64,000 nt of DNA from Echinostoma caproni (GCA_900618425.1 UZAN01039670.1:18784-82783); one strand, 5' to 3'; shown: positions 24,470-38,574, numbered from the stretch's first letter. Translations and numbers: made by a program. The notes: generated by a model from the letters alone, not told the origin.

Positions 24470-27400
24470 TCTGCATTTGTGTCGCGTTTTGCCACCTCAC
24501 TAAAACAGACAAGGAAATTGGTAAATCAGGATGAGATGTTTTAGGATTATCAGGAGGATCCCAACTGATTGACGGCTGTGCCTGTCAGACTTGTGCCGTT
24601 GCGTTCACCGATTTTCCGTGTTTTTTTAAATGTTATTGATCCGCAGAGGAAAAATGTCTCGGGAAACAGCTATGCAAATAGCGCCAAATGAACTGGGTCG
24701 GTTTTTGTGGCTGTGATGGCATTTTTAAGTTTGACAGCTCACTTGATTCAAGAAGTCCAGCAAAACTGCTGAACAGAAGCGAAAAAATAATCCTGCTATA
24801 GACCGAACATTACCACAAGGAAGGTTTCAAATTGGCGTACGCATATTGGACCGAATTCTGACTGTTAAACATTGGTACAATATTTCACCACTAAATATCT
24901 TGTCTTTTTGATCAAACCGATAAGATTGACGGTGTTATCATTCAAAAATGTTACCTGAGTTATTCAAAACTTCATCATTAACTACTCAAAGAGCTTGGAA
25001 AGCGTTTCAAGTTTGTTCATTATCTTTGGGCATTCATTGAGTTTTTATAGCTTGCATTTGCTGACAAGAGCAAGTTCAATAATCCTAAACAAAACCTCAT
25101 TGTTGAATAAAAATAACATGTATATTGAAACCATAATTTTTGCCACTATACGTTGTTAGGCTTTTAAAATGCTGCACACCATTGTTTGAATTGGTTTGTT
25201 GACAGCTATGTGCGATGAAAATGGTAATATATTACAGGAACACATTACAATTTAAAAGTTTTTTTGAATATGAACATGAAACAGTCAGAAGTTTGCCGAA
25301 AAAAATTCAATGGATGAAATATAGACAAAACTATTTTAGCTATTTCCAACATCTGAAATAAATCCCGCTTATTAGTCAGCAATTGAACCTCAAGTAACCT
25401 GAATGATGTTCGATCCTGAGGCTTAGATCCTATCGCTCATCCGAAAGTTGTTCAACGCCATTCTCGTACATAACCCACTTTATTGCAGTGATAAAATTGT
25501 ATTAGTTAAATAAGCGATTTAAAAACAAACAATCTGAAGCACCATTGCAAAAATTGAAGAACCTTTGTGACACAGAGAATTGCATCATTTTTTATTATCT
25601 TACCAGACCATATTTGGTGTTTAATTTCTGGAAAAACGTGCTTTAAACTCTTTTCAATTATTCCGTAAATAAATATTTTGAAAAAATGTCTCAAAGCAAT
25701 GGGTGAAATTTGCCTTTACTGATTAGTTACGAACTTGACCCTTTTGCTTTTTCATTATTTGACATTCTAAGAGCAGACTGTCTAGTTAGGGTAGATTTAA
25801 TCTTCTTTTCAAATTTGAATTTACAACTCGAATATTTTAGTGCTCCCAGTTGTTAAATCTTGTTGAAATGATAACGGTAAAGGAGTGAAATTTGAAGAAG
25901 AAAATTACATACAATTTGCACACTAGATGCTGAGCAAAATCACCACAGAGTACTTACCTCTAGACGAGTCAGCACCAATGTGGTTGGGGTTTCACCTGCA
26001 AAGAATGAAAATTACGGAATTTATATTAAACATATGGGAAGACACATCATTGAGCACAGCATTTATTCAATTGCATTTAGCCCAAAATCGATTAATTTCA
26101 TGAATGCATCATAATAATTATTTGTTCTGTTGTTACAGTACTCTTTAATGAATATCCTTTTGTTTCTCTCTCCTGGAGTGATTGTCATGTTCTTTAAAAA
26201 CATTGATTATTTCAATTTCATCCAAATGGAACTGCAGTTGTTTCGAATCTTTGTTTTCAGTGATCCATTATTTCCGTATGTCGTACAAACATCTGTACTT
26301 ATCCCACACCGAATAATTCTGCGATGAACTTTTAAAATTATATCTTGTTTTCGTGTCATTGCAGAATTCTACAGCTTGCATTATTAGAACCGGTTAGATA
26401 AAGCAATTAAAGTCATACATGACTATAGGGCAGTTAAAGGCCTCTCAGCAAATGCTTTTGAGTAAATTTCAAAAACAGAAAACTGTCGACGGTTTAGCAC
26501 ATATCCAAGGGACGTCTTGTGCATTGATGTGTTCGATATAGCAAAGTTATGAGAACAGTGAGTGATGTACCGCCTCCACCTGAGATAAGGGATAACAAGC
26601 GGGGATACAAATCGGTCGGTTGAGTGAATGTTTCCCAAAAAAATAAAAACAACTTTTGAATGTCAAAGCACCTAGGAATATCCCCGGACATTGGTAATAT
26701 TTGTTCCTTTTCTTCAGTCTAATTGAGTTTCAAGAAGTACAAATACGTATGCACAAGACAATGATGATATAGAACATTCATGATAGAGTTCTCTCAATAC
26801 GGTGTTGCAGTTTGATTGCACTAACTCATGAAAACATGCCTACCGGACCGGGCACATAGTAATTTGAATGCATGTCGGCTATGATGTTCCTTTCATCGGT
26901 GGAAATATTAGCACATCAGATCTACAAGGTGATTTTCAATTTTCGGCTACGAAAAATGTTCATGTAGTGGTATTTATGTCTGGCTTATTTTTCGATTGTG
27001 ATGATATTGTGTTCTTATAGCCTGTCAACAACAACTATTGCTTTGTCAATATTGATGAGGAAACAAAGGTTCAGTTGCTCTTTGACAGACAAAGTAGCAC
27101 AACAGTCTCCCTGGGGATAAAAGCTTTATGATACGATTCAAGCCCAATTAGGGTGTTCCATTCAAAAAATCTTATCACAGTTAAAAAGTTATGTTTATAT
27201 TTAAAAAGCGCCACCCCGTCTGCATTCCTTCAGGTTTCCGTGATTGACATAGCAAAGGGTAAAATAGGTTACCATCATAGGTATTATTTTCTAGCTGGTT
27301 AAAGGTGGTTATTTAGACTCTGCACAGGTGGTTCACAAAAGCTCGGTATTGTGTCTGGAATTTTCCGAATGCTATCAGATCATAACTCATGTACACCGAC

Positions 27401-27701
27401 AACCTTTCTCTAAGAGAAAATCCAGGGAACAGACCCAATCCAGGAATTAGATGATCATTGTGGTTAGTGAAAAAATTCAAATCTTGCTGTCGAACATCGA
27501 CCCATTGGTCTAATTTATCAAACTACATTCATGATTTATCCAAGGAATTTTATTCTAGATTTTATTGTGGTAATAGACACAATCTACACCAATTTGTGAA
27601 GTGTTGCTAAGTTACCCCCCAAAATTAAAGGTATTTTGTGCATGTCATTAGTAGTGAGTATTCGAAATTCTGTTATGTTTTAAAAGTCACTTTTACTCTA
27701 G
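24470..27701. other. Non-coding stretch, nothing recognised
   Basis: AT-rich DNA. The overlapping minus frames at 26423-26691 and the plus frame at 26130-26327 have no splice or family support. Confidence 0.5.
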
Positions 27702-27853
27702 TTCCAAATTTCATTGACGTTCAAAAATTGTTGCCAATGGGAAGAGATGCAACCGAAGGACTGGTGCAAGAAACAGCACAAAAAGCAACCGTTTTAATGC
27801 ACCACTTGTCACAAAGCACAACATTTTCAACGTACGCTCCTCTTTACTACGTG
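27702..27853 (+). CDS. Candidate internal exon, unknown product
   Basis: A good acceptor (TTTTACTCTAG) ends at 27701 and an acceptable donor (GTG|GTAAAT) follows 27853. The 152-nt segment has a single open frame with two carried bases and ends in phase 0. It encodes PNFIDVQKLLPMGRDATEGL, then VQETAQKATVLMHHLSQS and TYAPLYYV. The frame stays open beyond the donor to 27991, which is the longest unexplained plus-strand frame in the window. No family is recognised. Confidence 0.28.
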
Positions 27854-30800
27854 GTAAATACGATTCGACAAAAGTCGTATTGGAACGCGAGGTATGGAGT
27901 GTCAGAAAACTATGTGATCTTTACGATGCCCATGGGGACGTGGCATTTTTCACAACGTTGCAATAACTTATTAATAAAACATTATGAATAATTTATCTTT
28001 TGCAAAACCTGGTATACCATAGATTCCCTAGTGTTAAACTAATTGAGAAAATATTGCACAGAATTTAACAAATGATAAAATTTGATAAACCTAATAGCCT
28101 TGATCTAATTACACAACATAACTGGCAGCTGAAGTGCGACCAAAGATGATAAACGACTACTTTAATGCAAAATAGCGAGTTATGGTTGTTTTATAAATAA
28201 TCCAGTGAAGACTCAGGTGACTGAAATTGATATACAAGTGCGTCAAGCGTCACAAACCGATTGGGAGCTTTTAAGCTTGCGTAACAGTTGATTTTTTATT
28301 GAGTACGGGAAGGTATACAATTTTATTCACTATGATTTGCACCCTTTATGTCATTGGCAAAACAGTCAAACTATCAGCACATATTTTGCAAATATTTCGC
28401 ACGTTATCAAGTACTGTCGGCTGCAAAAACGATGGTTTGTGCTTTCCGGATTAGATTTTAAAATATTTATGAAATCATATACTTATCTGAATTCTTATGG
28501 GAGCACGTTTGATAATGATTGCAAATTTGCAATGATTGTATGTTGAAACTGTGTAAAGATTCTATAACAGAAACTGTAATGATGTTTCTTCTGTAACTAA
28601 AACCTCCCAATCCGTTTTTGATACGGAATATAGTTGTAACGGCTAATCCTAGGAGACAGTTCACGTTGACAATGTGAACAGTTTCATTATATCTAAAAAC
28701 AATTTTAAGTAACTCTCTGGTTTTCAATCACTAGACTGATGTCCCTTGTGCGTACCTCTACATTGTTCCCACTTTCCATCTGAGAGCTGCTAAACCTTAC
28801 TAAACATTTCACCGACATTTCACAAAAGTAATTTAGTTTTGACAAATTATGTAACAATTTTTGGTATAAACATTTACTCCGACTTACATACTCCAGTTTG
28901 ATCTGGAAAACTGTAAACATACTCGGTGATATCGGAAATAAAAGTATAAATTTCAAAACAAAAGATTTTACTATTACTAGCTAATGTGTGAACTGTGCTT
29001 TATCTACTAGCCTTTTGCGGCACTTGAAAGGAATATCAGGTTGAACGGAAGAAACCAATGAACAGTGTGGACCCCATTAGAATAATTCGATGATCATGAG
29101 TGCGCACGACTAATTTGCATAAGCAAATGAATGAGTAAATAATGGGTTCGAAACTATTCAAACTACAGAATTTTAATTGGATGATTGCAGAACGCGCAAC
29201 GCACCTGTACACAGTTTCTTGAAAGAAAAACTAACAGTTTAATGGTGTAGATTACCACTGTACCGATCGTCCAGTGAATTCGAAATTCTGCTCTTTATGA
29301 TGACCTCGATTGGATCAAGTAAATGAAACAAACGTCTTTCTTTTGCTGATTGTGCTACAATCGAGAAAGGGTGTCTGATTAGTTTCAAAACATACTGTAT
29401 TCACTCATTTAAGCGTAGATTTTCTGAATTCCCTTTTCAGATTGATCGGTAAGTCGTTGTTCCACCTACACAGTTATGCTTAGTCCGTAGTTTTTAATTC
29501 ATGCCATGATTTGGGTAATCTGTTGAATCCCGCGTAAAACTGGTTCTAGAATGTAATGTAATATAATATACGATATATTACAATATAATAATGATATATA
29601 ATATAATGCATGGTTAAAATGATGTATGAACGGAAAAGGAACGCTTGTTTATTTCATTCATCAAGTAACCAACCAACAGAGCAAATCTGTCAATCGTGTC
29701 GAGGATAAAACCTAGATCCCCTCAAATATGACAACAGTATGGAGCTAGTTTATTTAAATTAAGCATTTGAAGAGGTCAGATACTGGAAAGGTAACCTATA
29801 GTGCATTGTTGTATATGACTTTATATTGATTTTACTTTCAACTATCGAGAACGTGGTCAGAATGACCTGTTTATTGATAAAACAAGTATACTGCAGAATA
29901 TGTTGTCCGATGATTTTTTTGCTTACTTCTCAAGTCACTGTCCACACACAAGCGAAATGAAAACATTGGGAATAATTACTTCCATGTTTAGATAAATATA
30001 ATTATGATTTCAAAGGGAATCTAGGTCATAAATTTGAAGTATTTGCACAGAAGTAACGTTTTGTTTGTCACAGTTAATATTTCAAACTTGAACATATATG
30101 TTACAGAGAGAAAGTGCACTGATTTCCAGTTAATACTATCCAAGGTAATGGTTGCGTCATAAATTATCATTCTTGAAACTCGTTTCACGTATATCAGTGA
30201 AGCTGAATCCCTGCTAATTCTAAACCTGTTTCAGAATTCAACATAAGACGCATTCAATGACTTCGCCATGTTGTGTCCCATCCCTGACTTTGTGATATAT
30301 ACAAACATGAATAACCTCAAATCGATTTGAAAATTGTTTTCTTGCATCCGCCTCGTTCAAAATGTAAATGTAAACAGTCACAACAAGCACCAGACGAGGT
30401 AACACGAGTTCCATCCGAAACAACACAACCTTTTCAGTGGCTATCTTGAACAAGCTTTGTAAAACGGACAGTTTGTTTTGATGAAATGTTATCTCGAGGC
30501 ATTGTCAAGACGAATTTTCATGTGGTTGTTGCTTTTAAGATTTACTTTTTGCCCAGAAGTTTGATCATAATAGTATCAACCAAAATAATCAATCGAAGAA
30601 ATACAACCAAATATTTTTACCTGTTTTGAAAGGACATTCAAGGTGGTTGGGCCGTACTCAACTTGTATTACACGCGGCGAAAAACACAACACGCGAACTA
30701 AAAAACACGGGGCGTGACTTTTACATATGTCCCCGTCACTAAGTCTTGCAATGCAAATGTTTAGGCAAATGTCTAGCGTTTCTGTTCTTGGCGCATGTAA

Positions 30801-30979
30801 AACGAGAATTGCGAAACCTTCTTTGAGGCCCAGAACATGATTCAGGTTCATTTTATTTGACAATTTACTACAAGGAACTAAACATTATCAATTTATATGT
30901 TCCCACTGAAGAAACAAAACATTAAAAATGTTCCTCATAAATTGCGCCATTTTCAAATGAAATTTGGAAATGCTGTCGA
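27854..30979. other. Non-coding stretch with an AT-rich simple-repeat patch
   Basis: No supported gene. A TAATA/TATAT-rich low-complexity patch lies at about 29548-29610. Minus frames at 30238-30453 (a signal-peptide-like start, MELVLPRLVLVVTVYIYI) and 30576-30863 (ending at CAG|GTAAAA) are possible but unsupported. Confidence 0.4.
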
Positions 30980-31060
30980 GCGGGGGTGGTCCAGTGACAA
31001 CGTCTTCAAAATTGCGACGGGGATTCTCTGTGTCCGAATCCGGTCAGCGTTGTTTATCCT
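30980..31060 (+). repeat. tRNA-like SINE remnant
   Basis: GGTGGTCCAGTGACAACG (30986-31003) resembles an A box, and GTGTCCGAATCCGG (about 31030-31043) resembles a B box with one substitution. Spacing suits a tRNA-derived promoter. The flanks do not show the body shared by the copies at 14.0, 38.8 and 63 kb, so it may belong to a different family. Confidence 0.4.
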
Positions 31061-34000
31061 ACCCATTCGTGTATATCCCCCGAAGCACTTCATATGGCAA
31101 CGGCTCCCTTTCAGAAATTTGACTGCAAATGTTTATATACAATCAGGTAAATAGGGAAGTAACATCATTTGTTTAAAAGCGCCTGTTCGTATGAGGATGC
31201 TTCTAAAGTGAATCCGTTTCATCGAAATAATGTTCATATTTAGAAAAGAACGTTGGGCTTATTTGATAATCTGTCATATGCTCAATCTAATTCCGAGGCA
31301 CGAAATAGCAGTTTCTTGGTGGGACATTTACCATTAATCATGCAGTTATGGTAGTATTTTTGACTGAAGATGGATGAAAAAGAATAACGTGAATGCTGGT
31401 TCGCGTCAAGCTTCCGCTCTTCCACAAAAGCTTTAAGTGTTCTTTCAAATCCATTCAAATTTGAATATGAACACTACCGAAATTGAAAAAAGACTACACA
31501 CTCCGAATATTCAGTATGCAACAGGAAAATCACGTGAAGCAAGCAACTGGGCTTCACGACTGAACGTGCTGAATAGTAACACGAATAATGCGGCCTCCGG
31601 TGCATCAACATTGGTGGTGTATCGTCAGACAAAACCCTTATCAGCTTATTGGTATTCCACGGATAACTTTATTTCCGTAATTTTTCAATGCTTAATTTTT
31701 CGATGATTCGAAAAACATGTCATTATTGTCACACTAAGATGCATGAAAACATTCGAAGTAAGAAACTGTGTATGCGCTTTAAATCGGTATTCACTGGATT
31801 ATTTTGTTATTTCTGGGTTGTAAAAAGGCATCAAACGGACCACCCCATGTGATCGAAACACAATCTACGTTTATTTTTTTTTTCAAAATAAGTCTTGCAA
31901 TAAAAGTTGTAGGAAGAGAGATATACTCAGCCAAGTACTCATCAATTAACTGATGACAGAGAAAAATAAACGAAAGCGGCGGGAGTCGAACACACTGCAT
32001 CGATGCCCCTAATTTCATGATTCCAACAACTATAAATGTTGCCATAAATGTGTAGGTCGGGGTACAAATATTAAAGGAGTAAAATCCACCGTAACCATGA
32101 CAAAACTATTTGTAATACATTAAAATACCTCAATCACTTCGGGGGCACTGCATTCCCTCAGACGTGGGATCCATCACACACGGCCATTTCGAGCGTTATA
32201 TTTGCGTCTTTGTCTTACAACAGTATATATTAGCTAATCTAACATGTCAAGTTTTGTAGCTTATTGTTCTATTTGGATGCTGCGTAGTCCGATTTTGAAC
32301 ACGGTTATTCATGATGGCTACCTGTATGTGTGTGAGTGTTTTACTCAGTGCATGAGGTTGATCACAGAAAAAGCCTTTAGAACGAAAAAGATGTGTGTGT
32401 TGAGTGATCAAACAATTTTGTTCAGTTTTTCAATAGCCTAGTGTATTTCCGCAAGTGACAATTATATTATTTTCGTCATCTCATTAATGATATCAAACCG
32501 GCTGAAATTAATACATAATGTTTGTTAAAAAAACAGTGTCCTTGTGTTTGAGAGTAAAGCACGCAGTAATCAAGACCTATAAACATAAAGGATTACTGTT
32601 GCTGTATTATGTTTTCTTAACTCGCTGAAAATGTTTACAAAACAGCCCGTAGATGAGAGTATCACATCAAACATTAGTTCAATTGCAAAACAAACAATAT
32701 TTTTGCATTTTGTCATTTCTCCCGTTTTCCGTGAATAGACGGAGTCCATTTTCAGAATATTTGCGTTCATATTGCTCATAGCAATGGCGGTCTTTTTTCC
32801 TTTGATCAATCGTGATTACGATAAGTTCTAATTGGCAGGTAATTTCTACTGTACAGTTATTTTGTCAGTATCCATTGCTCTTTTCTTGCATATAGGTTTA
32901 TCTGTTATAAATTGCATCTTACATTATGTCCGGTTGATGTGGTTAGCGTTGTGTTGCGACATGGCTGACAGCAAAATGACCAAGAACCATATCCTATAAT
33001 TCTGTTCAAATAATTTACCAGTGCTCAATAATTGTTCTCACTCATCACACATGATAACAGACGCATTATGCTGGCATATCATTAGGTGATGTTTGCTTGA
33101 GACAAGTTCACGGTACACAGTATATAAATATATGCATCACACAATTGGTGCGTACATTTCTCACTTCAATATTCTTGTCATAACTAGCGAAATTTCCTGT
33201 TCCTTGTTTTCATGCCGTTCCTAACACTCCTGCATATCTAATATGATGCATTTTGAAATTCAGTGCGGTTGATTAAGTAATAAATTTCGATTGTGAGATT
33301 TCATAGGTACGATAAACGTTTTAAGAGAAATCAGGGCACAGTTATTCCTCGATTCAATCAACTTGAATAATATTATCAATGCGGAATTAGACGGACCACT
33401 GAAGATCTGTGTCACATACGTGAAATCTCAACAGTACACTATTCAGTAAACTAAATGAGAGGGGATGAACATGTTTTCTTTTCAAAGTAGCAGATGATGA
33501 AATGGTTTTGAGCGAGGAAACTGAAGGTGAACGCTGGATTTAATTTGCACAATATTCTAAATGATTATTTTGTTTTATATATACGTGCTTTGGTGACTGT
33601 TTTAACTGTTTGTATATGCTCCAGTCTTTACCAGTCAATTTGGTATACCGCAGTTTATCATTTATATTGCAGTCCAAATACCTATTTTTTAATGAAGAAG
33701 CAAAACTTTCACTCTACCGCTGTCTCATGATCAGATGAAACACCACTAATGCTCCGTATTTTTCGGTATTCAAACATGCAGTTTTGAATTACATATCATC
33801 ATAATATTCAAACAACCAAATCCAATCACCAATCAAAGTATAAATACATAATGCTGAGTAATATACTTTCTCTCAAGTTGATAGATTATTTCCGACGCAA
33901 CCGCAATGATTAAAATGCTAACAATCGAATCCAAAGTTCAAAATGTTTTTAAAGTCGTATGGGAGATAATTTTTTCAATCGTCTGGATTGAAATTAGCAA

Positions 34001-34173
34001 CAGAAAAACTTCAGTCTAGTATTCAGTAACTGCACAGTGCACGCAATCATCTGAAATCTGTTTGATATTGCCACAGAGATTATACATAATCGAATGAAGT
34101 CCTTATTTCCTCCAGTCTGGACCACTAATTAGTGCATCTAAAATTATGTATCAAAATAAAACTCTTATCACAG
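31061..34173. other. Non-coding stretch, nothing firmly recognised
   Basis: An open frame at 31437-31706, with an internal ATG at 31467 and a hydrophilic Asn/Ser-rich product, and one at 32244-32441 that reads into GTGAGT, are the only coding-like segments. Neither has support on both sides. Confidence 0.4.
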
Positions 34174-34329
34174 CCGGAAACTCAGACAAACACGAAAAAC
34201 ATTCAGTTATACTATAAGAAGCTCGCCGTAGACACAACAAATATTCTCCCAAACCGCAAGATTGATTGTGACCCGGTTAAATGCATTAAAAACTGCTTAG
34301 AAAATACAAATGCACATGAGGGTATATTC
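34174..34329 (+). CDS. Candidate symmetric internal exon (52 codons), unknown product
   Basis: The acceptor AACTCTTATCACAG ends at 34173 and a consensus donor GTGAGT starts at 34330. The enclosed 156 nt are exactly 52 codons in phase 0 at both ends, and the only frame consistent with both phases is open. The segment is slightly GC-richer than its flanks. It encodes a hydrophilic stretch beginning PETQTNTKNIQLYYKKLAVD and containing ILPNRKIDCDPVKCIKNC, with three Cys in a KIDC..VKCIKNC arrangement. No domain is recognised and no neighbouring exon was found. It is the best of the candidates that rest on splice sites alone. Confidence 0.38.
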
Positions 34330-36014
34330 GTGAGTTCTTGGGATATTCAACGATTAATGACGCACTTCATTTGTGCAAATAGAAACAACGCAGTACGATG
34401 ATCATTCTTCCCGATATTTTGCGTTTTGATAACTGCAAGTATTTCAAACACTTTCGTAAAAAACCTGACCTCTTACGAGATCCGAGTACTCATATGAATA
34501 TGGATATGAAAATAGCTTAAATGTGTTTGTCAGTGCAAAGGCTAACTCGTAGTGGTAATCAGTTGATAATATTTCACTGGAAAAAAAACATACTTTGAAC
34601 TTCAAATTTAAATAAAATGTGAAATTATAGGAGCTATTGGTAAAACCTTACGATTGACGCTTTCCATGAACAGTGTTATAATCGTAAAGTTGAAAAGATT
34701 ACGTCACAACTGCAATAAATCACCTAGCACGGAATGCTAAACCATAATTTTTATTTAGAGGTTGCGTGATTTAAACTTTTAATCAGATCATTGATTACTC
34801 GGACGAAAAAGGTCGACGTATTCCATTCTTACGGAAATTAACACAAAAATGCGGTGTATCGTTATGCCTAATAAAACAAAGAATTAACAATGAATGCGAG
34901 TTATTTTGCTTGCATAGATCGTTGGTCTGAAACTATATTTTGATGAAATGACAGAACAAGTCTGGAAAAATAAGATAGTTGAAATGAGTATGAGTTGACT
35001 GCCTTGAGGTGTTCATGGCTAAATTTGGTAGGTGCTGTATTTACTTTTTGTGATCACCTAGGCAATATTAATGGTAACCGTACATCCATGTTTGAACTGA
35101 AAATAACTGAGTGTTCATAGAAATCATTTGTGTTCGCTTTTTTCGTAACCAGTAATTACGCTCTTCTGTACTTGCACTTTTCATTCATGTTTCTTATACT
35201 CTCAACGAATAATTATTGTTCCGAATTATTTAATTAAAATAAAAGTAGCATGGAATGGTATAGTCAGTTTTTGTGTGTTGCGAAATTACCGACGCCTACA
35301 ACCACGGATCAAAAGTAAAAACGCTTTTAATATTTCGTTCTCTGTTTTGTACATGAGGAGCAGTTTAGTCGTCCGTGTAATAACTGTAAAAGCTTAGTGT
35401 ATATTGTGGTTTGTCGGTAAACGTGTGTATGTAGTTTTGAATCATCAGCCTCGTAGGACCTCGGTGAGGCAGCATGTAGTACAAAAACAATGATTAAGTG
35501 GGATAAGCAAGCGGTAACTTTGATAAAATCACTACTGACCCATTAATCAAATCCATTCTCAAAGTGAGTATTGCATTATTAAGGTTTTACTTCGATACCT
35601 ATTTGGCTTAGCCGATCGGTTTTGTTCTACTGGCATTTGTCATTTGTTTGATCATGAAATGAGTAGTTACTTTTTTTAATTGGTTCCAATTTGAGAAAAA
35701 ATAGCTTTTTCATGTGAAATAGTTATGCAAGCAAAAAAACGGAGAAAATCACATTTGGTTGAACCCAGTTGTGAACAGTCGTCTTCGTTTTAAATGCATA
35801 CTTATTTAGAATGAATCGAGATGTTCTTGAGAAAAACTCTAATTCGCTTGAAAATGTTCTACTTATTTGAGCGTTGTATGCTAAACCAACTCAAAATAAT
35901 CTGCTACGCTGCGTAAAGAGTTGATCTCTGAATGTGCAGCGCGACATCATTTCTAGGAAACCAAATTTACTTCCTTTTGTAGGTCACGGGTACTGCTAAT
36001 TTGGATATAGCAAT
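34330..36014. other. Non-coding stretch, nothing recognised
   Basis: AT-rich DNA without open frames of note. It ends with a strong acceptor-like tract (CTTCCTTTTGTAG) at about 35980, just before the candidate exon at 36015. Confidence 0.5.
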
Positions 36015-36181
36015 ATGATTACCTTGACGTTAACAACATTTTACCCGGATTCCAAGTACACTCATTCCGTCTACGTGAGCAGTCTACCAAACTGGATGGT
36101 GCCAACCACGACAAGGATGACGACACTGTTTACAACAGCACGTGATTGCTACATAGGAATTCCTCGCTACGGTTGCAGAAG
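36015..36181 (+). CDS. Candidate first coding exon, unknown product
   Basis: ATG at 36015 (A at -3) opens a frame of 55 codons plus two bases, up to a good donor AAG|GTGAAA after 36181. Upstream, CTTCCTTTTGTAG would supply an acceptor for an exon whose first bases are 5-prime untranslated. Translation begins MITLTLTTFYPDSKYTHSVY and continues LPNWMVPTTTRMTTLFTT. The block from 36.0 to 36.4 kb is GC-richer than its surroundings, so it may be an exon or an old repeat. No family is recognised. Confidence 0.25.
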
Positions 36182-38196
36182 GTGAAACCAGGTTCAGTAC
36201 AAATCAGTGATTGTAGTTCTGCCAAACCGGAGACAGTCACAACGACCATCCAGGTGGCCTTTTCCTATGGATGCATTAGATAAGAAGTGGCAATTTTCAT
36301 CGATTGACTTTCATGCTTTGCTATTCCAAGTGACGTGTGCGTTCTACCTTCAGCTTGCATGACGTTGGTTTGGTAAAGAATTGCTTGATAGCCCCTGTTG
36401 TCAAAAGATATGGCACTATTTTTTTTAGTATACTTCATTGATCATCTTCTTGTTAATAGTCCTTGGTTTTCTCAAAGTCATGAATTCGACATCTCACAAT
36501 AGAACTCTTAATTATTATAGTTGCATTTTTGTTTGTTCCCTCTTAACACGCTGTGATTTTTTATTGTAACCGATCATCGGCATCTTTCGTTTGGTAATTT
36601 TGCTTGATTTTAGTTTGATGCAATGGACTGCGTACCTACGAGCTCATAACGCAAATGCTTCAAACCGAAGCACCTAAAGCAGGTGTGTTCGCGGCATTAT
36701 TTGGCATGGCCCATTTTCTGTAAAGCCAAACCATAAAATTGCATTGTTTGATACTACTGACATAATAACAGTAACCCGGAAGATGTAATAAATAAGTACG
36801 GTTATGTGTTGAACAAGTGTGTCAAGCAACATTCATTCGAACCAAACAAACCTTCAAACCACACAGCAGCTGATCCACGCTTTTTCCCTTTGACCAATGA
36901 ACCGGTGCTGAACCGATTGATGTATGACACTTTTAGGTAGCTTCTGATGCACAACATAGTCATGCGGACAAAAACTCACAATCAGCGTATTTTGTCCACT
37001 TTATAAACCAAAGTGAGTAAGAGGCTATTCTTTTTGCACAGTCGATGTACAGCATCACACACTAAAATGCCATGCGAACAGAGTCTTTCGATGATGCAAA
37101 CAATAACAAGATATTTGACCAAGTGAGATATGGACATTAATTTGGTCTCAGACTTTTTCAAGTGAATCCTGTATTCACTACACATGGTTGAACTGTTTTG
37201 GAAAGTCATACCCGGAAGCCACATGTTTGACTTTGTGTATTCCGATCAGAAACCTTATTCTGTTGTTCCCACCAAGCTCATGGTAAAATTGGTGACATTC
37301 AGGTGCTCCGTGACTCAGGTCAATATAAAACTGATTCTCCTAGGATTGTTCAGGTTTAAGCACTACGCGTTTTGGACTTGCGTTGCATATTATGGTTTAA
37401 ACACAGAATCGGGTACCTCTGTTGTTTCTGACACGAGGGAAGAGGAATAAACGTAATCGGTTGAAATAGCAAGATGCAATCCTGTGAACCGGGACTGCAA
37501 TATTGTTTTGCCGTTGATAGCATATCTTTGTTGTTTAGGAACAACAAGGAGATAAGTTCGCCAGGCTCATTTGTAAACGATCGGTAAGAGATGTTAAATA
37601 ATTCCTGTATGTTTATCACACCATATGATAACTTAACGTCGACTGAAACCCGTTGCAGTTGTGCAATATACTACCACAGATTTCCGTTATACTGGATTAC
37701 TGTAGAACGTTTGTTAGGCACGCAACTCGTCCAATCGCACGCTGTTCTGCTTACGCTTTTTTATTACTTATGGACAGAGTTAAACGTTGCGTCCTTCCCG
37801 TCGCGCGTTCCTCTGCATTCTGAGTAAATTACAACTGTTTTACACATGTGCAGCAGCAATTTGACCAGGTGAATTTCAATTTAAGTGTAAAGGAATTATT
37901 TGAGGCTACTTTTGCTCCACCAGTTTTTTATAGACTACGAAATGTATTTTTCATTCAGAAAAAGAACGCAACGAATTCCAGACAGGCTGCTTGGTCGTTG
38001 GGGTTTTCATCACATATCCATGGGAATGTGCGCGGCTTCCGCTATTTATCATTTCTACTGATACACTGTGCGAATAGACACGCTTATCTACGATAGTCAA
38101 TGACAATCATTATTCTTTCTTATAATTCAGGACTGACGTTTGTAAAGTTGTATACCCTTAATTCAAAAACGACGCTCTCACCTAATTCAATCAAAG
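36182..38196. other. Non-coding stretch with overlapping short open frames
   Basis: Short frames on both strands between 36.98 and 38.1 kb (for example minus 36982-37224 with a good ATG context, and plus 37184-37450) overlap each other, so at most one can be real. None has paired splice sites or a recognised family. Confidence 0.4.
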
Positions 38197-38407
38197 CTAA
38201 AGTTCACTAGACATTTCAATTCTAGTTTGTGCAATCATTGTGCAATTACATCTCAGGAATAAGAAAACGTTAGCGGACTTCCTCAGAACGTGATTATATA
38301 AAACGTTCACCGAATCACGCATGGTGAATTCGGTGACCTTGGCTAGGTTATGTAATTTTTTGAATAATCTCAAAATAAATGTTATTTTGTGTTCAGTGGA
38401 AGGATTC
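38197..38407 (-). CDS. Candidate terminal exon, unknown product
   Basis: On the minus strand an acceptor (TGATATGTATATGCAG) precedes 38407. The frame is then open for 69 codons to a TAG at 38197-38199. The product is basic and helix-prone: NPSTEHKITFILRLFKKLHN, then LAKVTEFTMRDSVNVLYNHV, ending EMSSEL. No polyadenylation signal is evident just downstream. No family is recognised, and a chance open frame remains likely. Confidence 0.25.
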
Positions 38408-38574
38408 CTGCATATACATATCAATGGATCAGGTAACTTGATATCAGCTGCATCAGATATATTTACGTTTCACCTCAACTAAGGCGTGGTACGTTATATC
38501 ACGTAAGAGGACAGGGAAAACTATTGTTTTCATTTATCATCTACTAATGTTCCCCTTCAGTATTGGAGGATTTT

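Noticed and set aside
28420..28450. RLQKRWFVL, resembling the KRWFVL signature of PH domains
   Set aside because: It is a single short match with no flanking PH strands, no good splice sites and stops nearby.
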